From Calliphora vicina (taxonomy: Eukaryota > Arthropoda > Insecta > Diptera > Calliphoridae): a stretch of DNA of 64,000 nucleotides. The notes below the pieces were generated by a model that ran no database searches, was not told the DNA's origin, and saw only the letters and a list, made by a program, of their open reading frames with translations. The stretch spans positions 25,547,701 through 25,611,700 of the forward strand of contig NC_088783.1 in the NCBI RefSeq assembly GCF_958450345.1, in the 5' to 3' direction. Both the position numbers and the translations under genes were made by a program. Every line of letters starts with the position of its first letter. Position 1 is the stretch's first letter. Of this stretch, positions 46,316-56,571 are shown in pieces.

Positions 46316-47677
46316 TCAACTTTTTTTTAGATTAAAAGTTGTCATTAACGGTCTCAATGTTCTTAAATTGTTTATGTCATCATTTAAATAACACGGAATA
46401 TTGCTTCTCAGATTTTCAATTGAATCAAAAAAATACTGATTAAAACCCATAGCCTTGTCAATATCAGTTGTTAAAAGATTACCATCCTGAGAAATTATGT
46501 CCCGTGTATCCTGGGGGCACCTACCAAGTTCATTATTAAGAAACCGCCACGATTTTTTAACATCCCCAGCACACTTTTCCAAATTATTCTTATAGTATTC
46601 ATTCATCAGTTTTCTGTTACTAGTTTTAATAATTTTACTAATTCTCTTTAGCCGCTCTGATATAAATCTGTCGTCCTTATTTTTTCTTCGAGCTTTTAAC
46701 AACCTTTCTTTGAGCTCCAATAGCGAAAACAGATTCATATTTATCCAAGGTGTTATTTTTGATCGTATATTTACTGTAGTTGTAGTTGTTGAAGTACACT
46801 GTGAAGCAGCTAAGGAAATTTCATCCATTAAGTTTTTGCATTGTTGAGAAGGATTTTCAAAATTACTGTTTGAAGACAAATTTCTATCGAGTAATGTTCC
46901 GAACTTTTCATAATCAAACTTGTACCAGGTTTTTGTAAAGCTTTCATTACGGTTTATATTTATTTTAAAATTGCAACTTATTATATTGTGATCTGTAAGT
47001 TTATTCTCTATTGCATAAACAGACATGTGTTCAGACAAATTTCCAAATACGCAATCTATAGACGTTTGACTTAACGGCCTAGTAACTAGGTTATGCGATT
47101 GGTCTAAATCATATTCCCGGAAAATATTTTTTAAATCTCTACTGAAAGTGTTATTGACCAGTAAATCTGCATTAAAATCACCAATGACAACACACGGTTT
47201 ATTTTCTACTTCCTGAAGAATATTTTCCAACTGGCTGCAAAAATGTTCAAAAGAACATTTTTGGGATCTGTACAGTGAAATTACTCGTAAAGGTTTATTG
47301 TCAAAAACTAACCCAGGCAGCTCAATTACAACCAACTCTAAAAATTGTTCACTACGACACAAGACCACTTTATGACTTAAATTCGAAGATATATACATGG
47401 AAACTCCACCATACCCATCAGCACGACAACAATGAACAGCACTATACCCGGGAATCGAATACAAATCAATACAGTCACTGCTAAACCAAGATTCCTGGAC
47501 TGCAATCACATCCGGAAGTTTATGAAATTGGCTCAAAAGCAATTTAAATTTGTTAAATTTTGTTATCGAAGAAACACTTCTTACGTTTACAGAAATTAAA
47601 TTGAACATATTAAAATTTATTCTTGAAATACTATTATTATATGAGTTTAAATTAAAAAAGTAATTTGAATTATTCAT
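46316..47677 (-). CDS. AP-like endonuclease part of LINE ORF2
   Basis: The 453-residue frame begins 46 bases after the ORF1 stop. It contains the signatures of LINE apurinic-type endonucleases: NVRSV near residue 31, the metal-binding glutamate in QESW (61-64), GDFNADLL (166-173), a SQTSIDCVF strand and the LTDHNIISC motif with the catalytic Asp-His. It nicks the target DNA to prime reverse transcription. The frame ends NLKKS at the A8 run where the reverse transcriptase frame takes over, so the stop is caused by a one-base slip. The slip may be a mutation, a sequence error or, less likely, a programmed +1 shift. Confidence 0.9.
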   Translation of the reverse strand: MNNSNYFFNLNSYNNSISRINFNMFNLISVNVRSVSSITKFNKFKLLLSQFHKLPDVIAVQESWFSSDCIDLYSIPGYSAVHCCRADGYGGVSMYISSNLSHKVVLCRSEQFLELVVIELPGLVFDNKPLRVISLYRSQKCSFEHFCSQLENILQEVENKPCVVIGDFNADLLVNNTFSRDLKNIFREYDLDQSHNLVTRPLSQTSIDCVFGNLSEHMSVYAIENKLTDHNIISCNFKININRNESFTKTWYKFDYEKFGTLLDRNLSSNSNFENPSQQCKNLMDEISLAASQCTSTTTTTVNIRSKITPWINMNLFSLLELKERLLKARRKNKDDRFISERLKRISKIIKTSNRKLMNEYYKNNLEKCAGDVKKSWRFLNNELGRCPQDTRDIISQDGNLLTTDIDKAMGFNQYFFDSIENLRSNIPCYLNDDINNLRTLRPLMTTFNLKKS

Positions 47678-47723
47678 TAAAAAATAGAAAAATATTTACA
47701 TTTTATAATACTCAACTAAATAC

Positions 47724-48743
47724 TCAAACTGGTGACATGAATGTATTGTCATCTTCCGCATCTGATACGTCAGGATCAATTACAGCAGTACGAGTCCTCC
47801 TTACTGTTGATACACCTCCTTGGGATGACTTCAAGAGAACCTTATCGACTTCATCCATTGATGTTATACGAACAACTCTGGAATTTTCATCCTTTCTTAT
47901 AAAAACATTACTGCCTCTTACAAAAACAAATTTATAGCCAACGGCTTTGACAGATTTTGCATGATTAAAAAGTTCCATCGTATCTCTGCTTAAAAAATCG
48001 TTTATAAAAACATTTTGTAACGACTCATCGGTTTTAAGATTCGATTTTCCAGCCATAAACTTCTCTTTGTAAATTTTCCTAGCAAACTTTACAACGATTG
48101 ATTTTTTGTTTTTTGATTCATTGTTATTACTTGCTTTATTTTTATTGTTCCTTTTATTAGGTAAAAAATAAGCATCATCGATCTGATCAGCAACAACCTC
48201 CGCACCAATTTTTTCAGCAATCTCAACAACAACATCAATAGCTTTCTTTGTATCATCACTAACTGCCACTCCATTTATTATACAGTCGTTTTTAACTCGA
48301 CCATCATTTAAAAATTTTATTGAAGATTTTAAAGAACTAACTTCTTCCCTTAATAAACAATTTTCTCTTTGTAAACAATCGATCTTTCTTTTGTTTACTG
48401 CAACTCCTTTTAATATTGTGTCATATTGCGATGACATAAACTGAATTGTTTTTGTTATTTCATCCAGCTGATCCAATTGTTGTAGTTTTGTTTTTATCTC
48501 CAACAAATCATTTGACACTGATGAATTCTCACTACTACCATCACAAAACTGACATTCATAGTTTAAAGATGTATTATTCATGAGCTTTTCATATTCTCTT
48601 TTATCAAGTTTCGTACAAACTGAGTGGAGTGTTTTTTCACAAACATCACATTGAATTGCGTCCTCTTCTTCTAATACTTGCAATTGACATTGGCGACAAA
48701 TAATTTTCTTTTTATTCAAACTTTGACGAGATTTTGGAGGCAT
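47724..48743 (-). CDS. LINE ORF1 protein with PHD-type zinc finger
   Basis: The 339-residue protein starts MPPKSRQ. A C4HC3 PHD-type finger is formed by Cys16, Cys19, Cys32, Cys35, His40, Cys43, Cys64 and Cys67. A region with coiled-coil character (LLEIKTKLQQLDQLDEI, then LQRENCLLREEVSSLKSSI) lies at about 80-145. The part after it (DCIINGVAVSDDTKKAIDVV and AYFLPNK) resembles the RRM-like nucleic-acid-binding half of such ORF1 proteins. It should bind element RNA and form particles for transposition. No stop or frameshift. Confidence 0.88.
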   Translation of the reverse strand: MPPKSRQSLNKKKIICRQCQLQVLEEEDAIQCDVCEKTLHSVCTKLDKREYEKLMNNTSLNYECQFCDGSSENSSVSNDLLEIKTKLQQLDQLDEITKTIQFMSSQYDTILKGVAVNKRKIDCLQRENCLLREEVSSLKSSIKFLNDGRVKNDCIINGVAVSDDTKKAIDVVVEIAEKIGAEVVADQIDDAYFLPNKRNNKNKASNNNESKNKKSIVVKFARKIYKEKFMAGKSNLKTDESLQNVFINDFLSRDTMELFNHAKSVKAVGYKFVFVRGSNVFIRKDENSRVVRITSMDEVDKVLLKSSQGGVSTVRRTRTAVIDPDVSDAEDDNTFMSPV

Positions 48744-49464
48744 TCTTTAATTTGTAGCGAAAACTGAGCTTTTTATAAATATGATTAAAAAGCTTTATTT
48801 AAATAAAACAGGGTTTAAATAATAAAACTTTAATTTTAAAACTTTTGATAATACACACAGCAAATTTTGACTTCTTTTCACACCGGCGTTGCCAGACTTT
48901 TTTTTAAATTTTAAATATTTTTAGGTAAACAAAATTTTTTTTCCAAAGTTGTTTTTTTAATTTTTTGGAATTTTTTTTTTCGAATTGTTATTTTAAATTT
49001 TAAAATTTTTTTTTTTTTAATTTTAAAATTTTTTTTTTTTTGGTTAAAAAATAAATTCGGGTTAAAAAATATTTTTCCGATTTTGGTTTTGGATCCCGAA
49101 GATATCTGGGGTCTTCAGAAAATTGATTTGAACAGACGGACAGATAGACGGACATGGCTTAATCGACTCCGCTATCTATAAGGATCCAGAATATACATAT
49201 ATATCGCTGGCTTAACATGCAAAGGCTCTAAGTCCATATTTTAAAATTTTGCAGGAGAGACAAAAAACATTCAAACTTTTTTTTGCGTAAATATTTTTGA
49301 ATTCTGTAAACGCAATTTTTTTTGTATTTTTCTTTGTTTTCGATGTGCGTAAAAGCAAAATGTTAAAGAGATAAAAGGTTTTTTTGACATAGAACTTTTT
49401 TTCTATTGCTTAGTTTGTATTTTTTCTCAGGTCTTTTTCTTAGAACTTGTCTTTCATTTCTTAT

Positions 49465-49768
49465 TTACTAGTTTTTATATCTGGATTACTTAGTCATTAA
49501 TATAGACAATATTGGTATCTAATGATAGAAATTTCAAAGTCCATTGCAATGATTTATAAAAGGCTATAGTAAGTTGGACCTACAATGGGTCAAAATCAGG
49601 AGAAATATATTTGAACCTGAATTTTTTTTCATCAACAAATTTTTTTGCCGTAAATTCTTTTTTTTAATTTTTAAAAATTTAAAAAAATTTAAAAAAAATT
49701 TGGAAAAAACTTTTTTAAGAAAGATATATTAGATTCGGCACATCCAAATATAGCTCTCCTACTTGTTT
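49465..49768 (-). mobile_element. Helentron-like family A copy A8, partial
   Basis: Reverse oriented: CTGGATTACTTAGTCATTAA, GTTGGACCTACAATGGGTCA, and the 5' end with GATTCGGCACATCCAAATAT and CTCTCCTACTTG. The 3' half is missing. Confidence 0.75.
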
Positions 49769-49774
49769 TTCACT

Positions 49775-49965
49775 AATAATTTTAAAAAAATTAAAAAAAA
49801 CATGAAAAAAAAACAATTTAGAAAACAAAAATTTGGTAAACATTTTTTTTTAAATTTTAAAAAACAATTTTGAACATTTTTTTTTAAATTTTGTATACCT
49901 AAAAATATTTAAAATTTGTATTTTAAAGTACAATTTGGTGAAGGCACAGCCGAATATACATAGCT
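49775..49965 (-). repeat. Helentron A fragment A9
   Basis: Reverse-oriented 5' portion ending AATTTGGTGAAGGCACAGCC and GAATATACATAGCT. The hairpin is partly deleted. Confidence 0.55.
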
Positions 49966-49969
49966 ATAA

Positions 49970-50431
49970 TATGTTTGTGTAGATGTTTGTAACACCCACC
50001 TTAAATTATACCGATAGACTCAGAATCACTTTATGAGTCGATTAATTTTAAAGACATTTCGTTAAAATGTGGTATATACACTTTTTTAGGCCCAAGGACG
50101 AAGCCTATTGAAATTAGCTGAAATCGGTCTATTATTTCACCTAGATCCCATACAAATGTCCTCCCGAAATATTTTATACTATGGAAATCATGTCACCTAA
50201 TTTCATGCCGATCGGTCTATAATTAGTCATAGCTCCCATATAGGGCCCGCTTCCATAAATCACTTTAACGAGCATAAATCTCTTAAAAATTTTGGTATAC
50301 ACATAAAATTCAACGCAAATAACTTTGATGGCGATTAGTCATAGCTCCCAAAGACCCTCTTCCGAAAATTACTTTTTTAAATTTTAAAAGAAAAAAACGG
50401 TTGGGCATGACCGACCATTTTTTCTTACTTG
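49970..50431 (-). mobile_element. Helentron-like family B copy B3
   Basis: Reverse oriented: AACACCCACCTTAAATTATA, CGATAGACTCAGAATCACTT, TAGTCATAGCTCCCATATAG and CATGACCGACC, ending TTTCTTACTTG. The terminal 3' hairpin is missing. Confidence 0.75.
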
Positions 50432-50766
50432 TTTTAATAATGTAATTGAAACATTTGACAGAAATTGTTAAACTATACTTTTTATAGGGACTTAGAGCTT
50501 TTTCTTGTGATAAATTGGACTAAGCGCTTTTGCTCATCACTACAAAACAACAACAAAATGCGATATAACTCCAATTTTTTTCTTTGTAATCAATGTATTT
50601 CTACTTATTGTACATTACTGCATTAAAATCTCAATTTCAAAAAAAAGTGGACTTAGAGCCTTTGCATGTTAAGCCAGCGTTTATATAGGATCGGAAAATT
50701 ATATTGTGGAAATTACAAACGGAATGACAAACTTATATATACCCTTCTCACGAAGGTGAAGGGTAT

Positions 50767-51350
50767 AAAAACACTCCATTCCATTGGTAGGCAAAAAGAG
50801 GCATATCCACTACAACATCAAGAAACTGAATGAATTGTGTGTATTTTTACGCTCTATTACGCTCTTTTGTTCACATTCGGGTTGTTTGACGAAAATCATT
50901 GTAACCTGAACAGTATGAACGCCTACCATGGCTCCATTCCAAGGTTTTTATTGTGATGGTTAGTTTATTAACCACCACGGCGATAGGCATTAAAAATAAT
51001 TATGATATAAATTATCGTAGCGTATAAGTTTGTTTGAAATTGAATCATTTTTACCAAATTTTCTGACCAAAACAAACGAAATAGCGAAGTAAAACTGAAT
51101 TCGTTGAACAATAAACATTATATTAAATGCATAAAAGTCTCTTAGAAAAACTTCGGTTTAAAATATTTTCAAATTAATATATTAATTTAACCAGAGCACC
51201 CAGATGGCAAAGTTTTGCAAACAAATTTAAACTATGACTTTAAAATATTTAATTGTTTAGCAAAATGACAATAGATGCCATTAAACTAAGTTGTAAAGAC
51301 TATAGAAAAAGTGGTTAGAAAAGTGACCACTATACAGCAAAGAGTTAAAT
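50767..51350 (+). repeat. Family C repeat, copy 2
   Basis: Contains GTTAGTTTATTAACCACC, CTTAGAAAAACTTCGGTTTA, GGCAAAGTTTTGCAA and the end GTGACCACTATACAGCAAAG followed by AGTTAA. A hAT MITE (50782-50931) is inserted near its left side. Confidence 0.7.
50782..50931. mobile_element. hAT-type MITE family F, copy 1, perfect TSD
   Basis: The perfect 8-bp duplication CTCCATTC flanks it at 50774-50781 and 50932-50939. The ends are CATTGGTAGGC and GCCTACCATGG. The inside shares long near-identical stretches with 58078-58242 in opposite orientation (for example CGGGTTGTTTGACGAAAATC). Confidence 0.88.
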
Positions 51351-51354
51351 AATC

Positions 51355-51560
51355 ATGAATATTCTCTGGGTGTAGAAAGATTTGAAAAAAGTACAAGGTT
51401 TTTAATTACGTTAAATAATTCCTAAAAGGATAGTAACCTGGATATGCTGGACGTGGGTTACTTTAACAAATATCTTCAAAAATTTTAGCCTGACAGAAGA
51501 ACGTAGTCAAATAACAAATATCTTAGAGAATGCGATTTTGAGTCAATTGATACTTTAAGT
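51355..51560 (+). repeat. Family E repeat, copy 2
   Basis: GGGTGTAGAAAGATTTG, AACCTGGATATGCTGG and GAGTCAATTGATACTTTAAG align with 44140-44345. Confidence 0.5.
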
Positions 51561-52159
51561 TGTTTTTCTTAAAAATTCAAAAAGTACAATTTTCACCCGC
51601 ACTGTTTTGTAAAAATATCCTATGTTTAAAAGAATATCCTCATATGAAATTGATTTATTACTTAAGTGTATTTGAACATAAAATTGACAATGGAAAATTT
51701 ACACAGAGTGAGTGGAAAGAAAATCCAATTGACCCATCAACATTTACAGCAAATCCCAGCCCTCATAACAGACAGCAGCCAATGAAATAGAAATGTTATA
51801 GTAAGAATATTTGTATATGAAAATAAGCACCAAGCTGTTCTGGCAGAGTCTCAAACTAGTAATATTATCCCCAATTTGCATAATTATAATTAGTTATTTA
51901 TTTAACAAGTCATCATTACAAAAAGAGACTTAGTGACAATTGACTCTCCAATAGACTACTTTTGGTAGGCTAAATAACTATTTCCGAAAGTACAGTACTA
52001 GTTATTTGACTGTCCTACTGGAGCTGGGATATGAAAGATTGTTCTCAGGATGAGTCAACTACCAAGAATAGACAGGTACATGTTAAAATAGCTAATTATA
52101 TAACTAAGAAAACTCTATGTAACCGGTGAATCCCTTTGTACCAGTATTTTTACAGTATC
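51561..52159. other. Non-coding stretch, nothing recognised
   Basis: An open frame at 51560-51790 has no domain. No gene seen. Confidence 0.4.
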
Positions 52160-52570
52160 TTTGTAATATGAGAGGTCTTCCAATAGGGACTTCCGAACAT
52201 TGACAGCTGATAGAGGCCATGATGTTGAGGCGACATCTGTCAAATTTATTCAGCTTGTTTTGCCAAATCATCACGGACGGATGTAGCATTTAACAACACG
52301 TGTAAATGACAGAATCGTTTCATCAAAATGGTTGTTCTATTAGGACAACATTCCGTGCGCTTCGCCCATTTGACGGTGAGACCCATTTCTGGATAAACGA
52401 TATCAATCCCCATGAGATCCGTGAGTGTCCAATGTATTCCGAAAAAGTCACTGTTAGATGTAAATTTTGGGCTCGTGGCGTCATTGTATGAGAACGCTGT
52501 CAACGGCGACCGCGATATATCGATGATTACACACTTCTTTTGACCTGAATTGGGACAGTCACCCAAAACT
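52160..52570 (+). pseudogene. Tc1/mariner-superfamily transposase, internally deleted
   Basis: The plus strand has a leader GGTCTTCCAATAGGGACTTC, then MTESFHQNGCSIRTTFRALR at 52306, the normal N-terminus of a transposase type often labelled Tc3-like in insects. It jumps directly to ETHFWIND, NPHEIRECPMYSEKVTV and KFWARGVIV of the catalytic domain, then after a frameshift NAVNGDRDISMITHFF. The DNA-binding domain and the second and third catalytic residues are gone. The minus-strand open frame at 52246-52566 is its shadow. Confidence 0.75.
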
Positions 52571-53793
52571 GTAAGGTTACTTCAGAATTTTGTAGTTTTT
52601 TTCTTGTATCGATGAGTGTGAGTGTTTGTATTTTCCTTTGTAAAACTAATGACAAGAACACCAAAATTTGACATTAAAACAAATGAATTTTTGGCCAATT
52701 TATGATTGAAATTATGTGTAGATATTGAATTCCTTAAGGACTTTTACAAAACACACTCACATACTTAAAGGAAGACACACTTACACGCACATAAACCAGC
52801 ATTCCTGGTCAGGGACAAATAAACAAACAAACATGTAAGTATGTATGTATCTGTGTTGTTTTTGTCTTGTAGCCTTAAGGTTTGAAATTATAAGTACTTT
52901 ATGGATCTGTTTGCCTTTACAGCTGTTGTTATGCTACTTCAAGGTATTCAGATACATATTTATGTATGAATGTGAATTTTTCTAAAGAAAATCTTTTTGG
53001 AAAACAAGTTACAAGATTGTAAAATTTTAATCAATTGCCAAATGTATGTATTTCTCAAAGGAATTTTCAAAATATTTTAAGATTTGTTGGTTTTTTTTTG
53101 TCGATAGATAGAAATGTTGCAAATAAATATTTAGCTTACGGAGGAAAACAGCAACAACAACAACTATAACAAAAAGTCATTTATTTTTATGAAAGGTAAA
53201 AACAAACGAACCAAAGAAAGAAAGCAAAATAATCTGTTTTATTTGCTTTTGTTGTTTTTATTATTTTTAGTTTGTTATTAATTTATCATATTTAATGAAG
53301 TTTTCAAATACGTATGCATGAATGTATGTAGCATTTCATACAGTTTCTTAGAATTGATGATTGTTAGTTTTTCCAATGGTTTATTATTGCTGGCTGTGGT
53401 GCAGGAGTTAAGGAAATATATTTGGCTAAAATTTATATTTTTCTTGTTGAAAATTTATTTGAATATATTTAAAATTTATATGGTTTATAGTATGCGTAAT
53501 TCTCTTGTGTGGCGTTGTAATTTGATTTGGGATTTTGTTTAAAATTTATTAATAAAACAAAAAAATTTTAAGAAAATATGATAAAATGTCAGGTATCAGA
53601 TTGCGTAATAGATTTTATTTATAAGGAATATTTTTAAAAATATAAAGTTAAGTAAGTTTCAGTTTTTTTACAACGAAAGAAGTTTTTGTTTCGTTTGTAT
53701 TTAAACAGCATATCGTGATTTTGCCTGCATAAAAACCTATGTAATTTTTACAAAATTTTTTATTCCCAAAAATTTCTTATTCATCACCAATTA
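52571..53793. other. Non-coding stretch, no gene seen
   Basis: Parts at 52600-53200 look like unique host sequence, with GTATGTATGTATCTG near 52840. The open frame at 53318-53542 has no domain. Confidence 0.4.
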
Positions 53794-54820
53794 TCATGTA
53801 TGACTTCAAAATGCGGGACTTACAATAGATGATGTATCTTTTGAACGGAGCTATTCTTTTTCATAACTCATATGTTATTTTGAAGGGTACATATCTGTCG
53901 TTTGTTTTAACTTAGTTATTTTTGGCTTCGAAAATATCGAATTTAGTACCAGCAATGCGTCATATGCGGGAAGCTTTGCTTGAAAAAATTGCCGCTGAAG
54001 TACACCGAATGTGTGAATGTGTTCCATCGACTTCAACGTGCGACAGAGGATTTGTGCTGTTCAGAAGTGGTGATTTTGACACGGAAGACAAAGATCGCCC
54101 AGGCCAGCCAGAGTAATGGAGGCATTACTCCAAGAATATTGATGTAAAACTCAACAAGACCTTGCAAAATCATTAAGAGCTTCTCAGGTAGCAATTTCAA
54201 AACATTTGCGAGCAGCAGGATTCATCCAAAAGCAGGGAAATTGGGTATCATGCAAAGTGAAGCTGAGAGACTTTGAAATCTAGAAAAGAAAATAAGTTTC
54301 TCACCGAATTATTATTTGCTAAGTAAAATGAAGTCTGGCCAACCATCCGAATCGCCAAATATTCATGGCGCTAAGGTAATTCTCTGTATTTGATGGGAGG
54401 TAAAGGGTCCTGACCAGACCATCACAGGGAATCCATACCGAATATAACTAATCCAGGATATGCGGTCAGATATGAAACCATTCCAACAACGCTCGGCTGC
54501 ATATTGCTACACCTGTTAAAAAGTATTTAGAATGAAGTGTTTGGAAAGTTTTTCCTCAAATGCCTTATAGTCTAGAATGAGCCCCATCCGACTACAATTT
54601 GTTTCGAGCGATGCCGAACTTTTACTCTGGGATACGCTTAACTTTGGAACAGAGTACCGGATATTTGCTGGATTCGTTGTTGGTCTCGAAAGATGAGCAG
54701 TTTCTTAGCTCGAAATGCATATGTTGTCAGAAAGATGGAAAAAGGTCATAACTAGCAATAGCCAATATTCAAAGAATAAATTTATATTGTACAAATTTGA
54801 GCTTTTTTTGAATCTTGTTA
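53794..54820 (+). pseudogene. Mellifera-type mariner relic
   Basis: The left end TCATGTATGACTTCAAAAT resembles the other mariner ends. Plus-strand blocks in order: MRHMREALLEKIAAEVHRM-like start (about 53955), FRSGDFDTEDKDRPGQPE (about 54061-54114), KTQQDLAKSLRASQVAISKH (about 54150), RAAGFIQKQGNWVSCKVKLR (about 54210), CLFRAMPNFYSG-like C-terminal residues (about 54600) and SKDEQFLS (about 54690). The catalytic core around the first two aspartates is scrambled by deletions. Confidence 0.75.
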
Positions 54821-56149
54821 TAGTTTCGAGAAGATCTCGTTGAATTCCACATAGAACACGACATAGTGGAAATATTGAACGATCAGCTCCGTGAGAAATT
54901 CAAGGCTAATAAAGTATGAGATTTTATGCACCTAGATAATTTTCAGTTGGACTACGTAAAGCCACTCTTTTATGTTAATAAACTAGGATCAATTGCAATA
55001 ACAAAATCACATATGTTATTAGCAAAATATTTATCATCCGCTTGACCAACTTTTTTCATTCACTTTTGAGCAATTTTTCATCACCAGTTGCCAGTTAAAT
55101 GAAAAGAACCTTAATTTTGGACGGATGCGTATTTCGGAATTACTTTAGATAATTATTTATGTCATAGAAACCGTGGTAGATTCAACCAGGTACAATTATT
55201 AGAAAGTATGTTCTCAATTATAATTTCCCTAAAATGTCAAACAAAAGAAAATGAAAAATATCAAAATGGAATGTCTAAAAAAAATAAATTAAATTCCAGT
55301 TTTGTTAAAAAAAATCATTTTGAAAAGTTTATGTGTGAAAAAAAATTAAATTTACGAATTAAAAATGTAAAAAATTAATGTTTATCGCAAAAAATTCTAA
55401 AAACACGCACAAATCAAATGAGAACATAAAGTTATAACATCCATAGTTTGACGTTGTAGGTTGATTCTGCCATGATAGAAACCAAATTTATTTTGAAATT
55501 AAAAACAAATACTTCTGACTTGTAGTTCAATTTTATTATTTTAGTTTTATTTTATTATTTATTGCAGACGATAAATAACTCTGTTATAATTTTATTTTTA
55601 AAGTCCAATTGTTTTAAATATTTAGTTGTGATCAAATTGCAATCATTAATTTACGCGTATTTTCTTAATTTTCTTGGAGGCGTATGATTGTTATTAATTT
55701 CGAAGTTACTTTGAATAATTCTTTATATATCTTGCGGTATGAGACTTAAAACCAAAATTTATTTTGAAATATAAGTAAATAATTCCTGTTTTCCCATGCA
55801 CTTACATTATTATTATTTAAATTTCATTGAGAAGGTCAAAATACAAAATAAAAATATACTAAAGAATTTTTAAAAGTTTTTTTTATTTTGCAATATTTGT
55901 ATGTTTGTTTAGATCAAAATCAGAGACATAACTGTTATAAGAAATATCATAACTGTTATATTGTAGAAATACATTTTTGTTTCTTTAAATAATAGTTATT
56001 CTCAACGAAAATAAGTTTTGCTTTTCAATAAGTGTCCCAGCCAAAAATTTTGTGAATTTTTGTAATGACAACTAGTTATTTCATGCATTCTTTTGTAAGG
56101 AGTGGTGGTTACCCAGCACATTATTTTATTTACTAGAATAAGTACTTAT
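54821..56149. other. AT-rich stretch, diverged duplicated words
   Basis: GGAGGCGTATGATT followed by ATTAATTTCGRAGTTACTTT occurs at about 55676 and again at 58036, so both flanks share an older repeat. A short frame at 54834-54917 (VEFHIEHDIVEILND) is unexplained. No gene called. Confidence 0.35.
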
Positions 56150-56159
56150 TTTTATACAG

Positions 56160-56410
56160 GCTAGTAATGAACTTTTGCATTTAGCACAGCTATCTAGTGT
56201 GTTTGACTGGAAAACGGAAGGTTAGTGGTTCGCCACCTGTCAAAGCCATTCATTTTTTTGTTCATATCATATTAATTTATATGTTGATGTTAAAACTATT
56301 GTTAACTTACAATAAAATAACTCGTACATGGAGCAGTGAGTTAGCAGCTTGACTATCAAACACAAGCAAATAATGTGACTGTTCGATTCCCACACAAGGC
56401 AATATTTTTT
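56160..56410 (+). repeat. Two tRNA-like sequences, possible SINE or pseudo-tRNAs
   Basis: The first (about 56180-56245) has CTAGTGTGTTTGACTGGAAA and the B-box-like GGTTCGCCACC. The second (about 56330-56400) has GAGTTAGCAGCTTGACTATC and the B-box-like TGTTCGATTCCCAC. Neither folds into a full cloverleaf by eye, so they are more likely tRNA-derived SINE heads or relics than working tRNAs. Confidence 0.35.
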
Positions 56411-56571
56411 GTGTTTTTTTTAGCTACATATTCTTGTTGTGAATTTACTACTTATTTCTCAACTGATTGTAAGTACATTTGTAAGCTTGACCCCTGAATT
56501 TTTTAAAAATCTCGAACTCCAATTATACTTGCAGGCTTACTAGGTAAGTAAAGTTTTTGCTGGGGTTATTC

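Larger units (their letters stand above)
44569..48898 (-). mobile_element. Near-intact non-LTR retrotransposon, probably CR1 group
   Basis: About 4.3 kb on the minus strand: 5' end near 48898 (TGGCAACGCCGGTGTGAAAA), ORF1, endonuclease, reverse transcriptase, a 3' UTR of about 180 bp and a poly(A) tail (the T run at about 44568-44586 on the plus strand). It is inserted in a T-rich part of Helentron A7, so its target duplication cannot be told from the T runs. A PHD-type finger in ORF1 is known from CR1-group elements, which is why I favour that group over Jockey. Confidence 0.88.
49205..50679. mobile_element. Unclassified DNA element with perfect 32-bp TIRs
   Basis: The ends CGCTGGCTTAACATGCAAAG + GCTCTAAGTCCA (49205-49236) and the exact complement (50648-50679) bound 1475 bp. 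The motif GGACTTAGAGC recurs near the right end as GGGACTTAGAGCTTTT (about 50498) and TGGACTAAGCGCTTTT (about 50527). The middle is filled by three reverse-oriented Helentron pieces. No transposase. No clear target duplication; the flanks are TATAT-rich. Confidence 0.82.
44508..50768 (+). mobile_element. Helentron-like family A copy A7, split by two insertions
   Basis: Pieces of one copy lie at 44508-44568 (CAGTAAGAGAGCTATATTCG, TATACCCTTCACC), about 48899-49204 (AT-rich middle, GACA remnants, CTATCTATAAGGATCC) and 50680-50768 (GGATCGG, AAATTACAAACGGAATGAC, terminal hairpin, GGTGAAGGGTATAA). They line up with copy A5 without overlap. The first gap is the LINE and the second is the 32-bp-TIR element. 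Confidence 0.8.

Noticed and set aside
46316..46330. Programmed +1 frameshift between endonuclease and reverse transcriptase
   Set aside because: Possible, but a one-base expansion of an A8 run or a sequence error is simpler, and this LINE group normally has one continuous ORF2.
47275..47484. Plus-strand frames inside the LINE (also 44795, 45641, 47665)
   Set aside because: Antisense to the intact LINE ORFs.
52246..52566. 106-residue minus-strand frame
   Set aside because: The plus strand here is a readable transposase relic, so the minus frame is its shadow.
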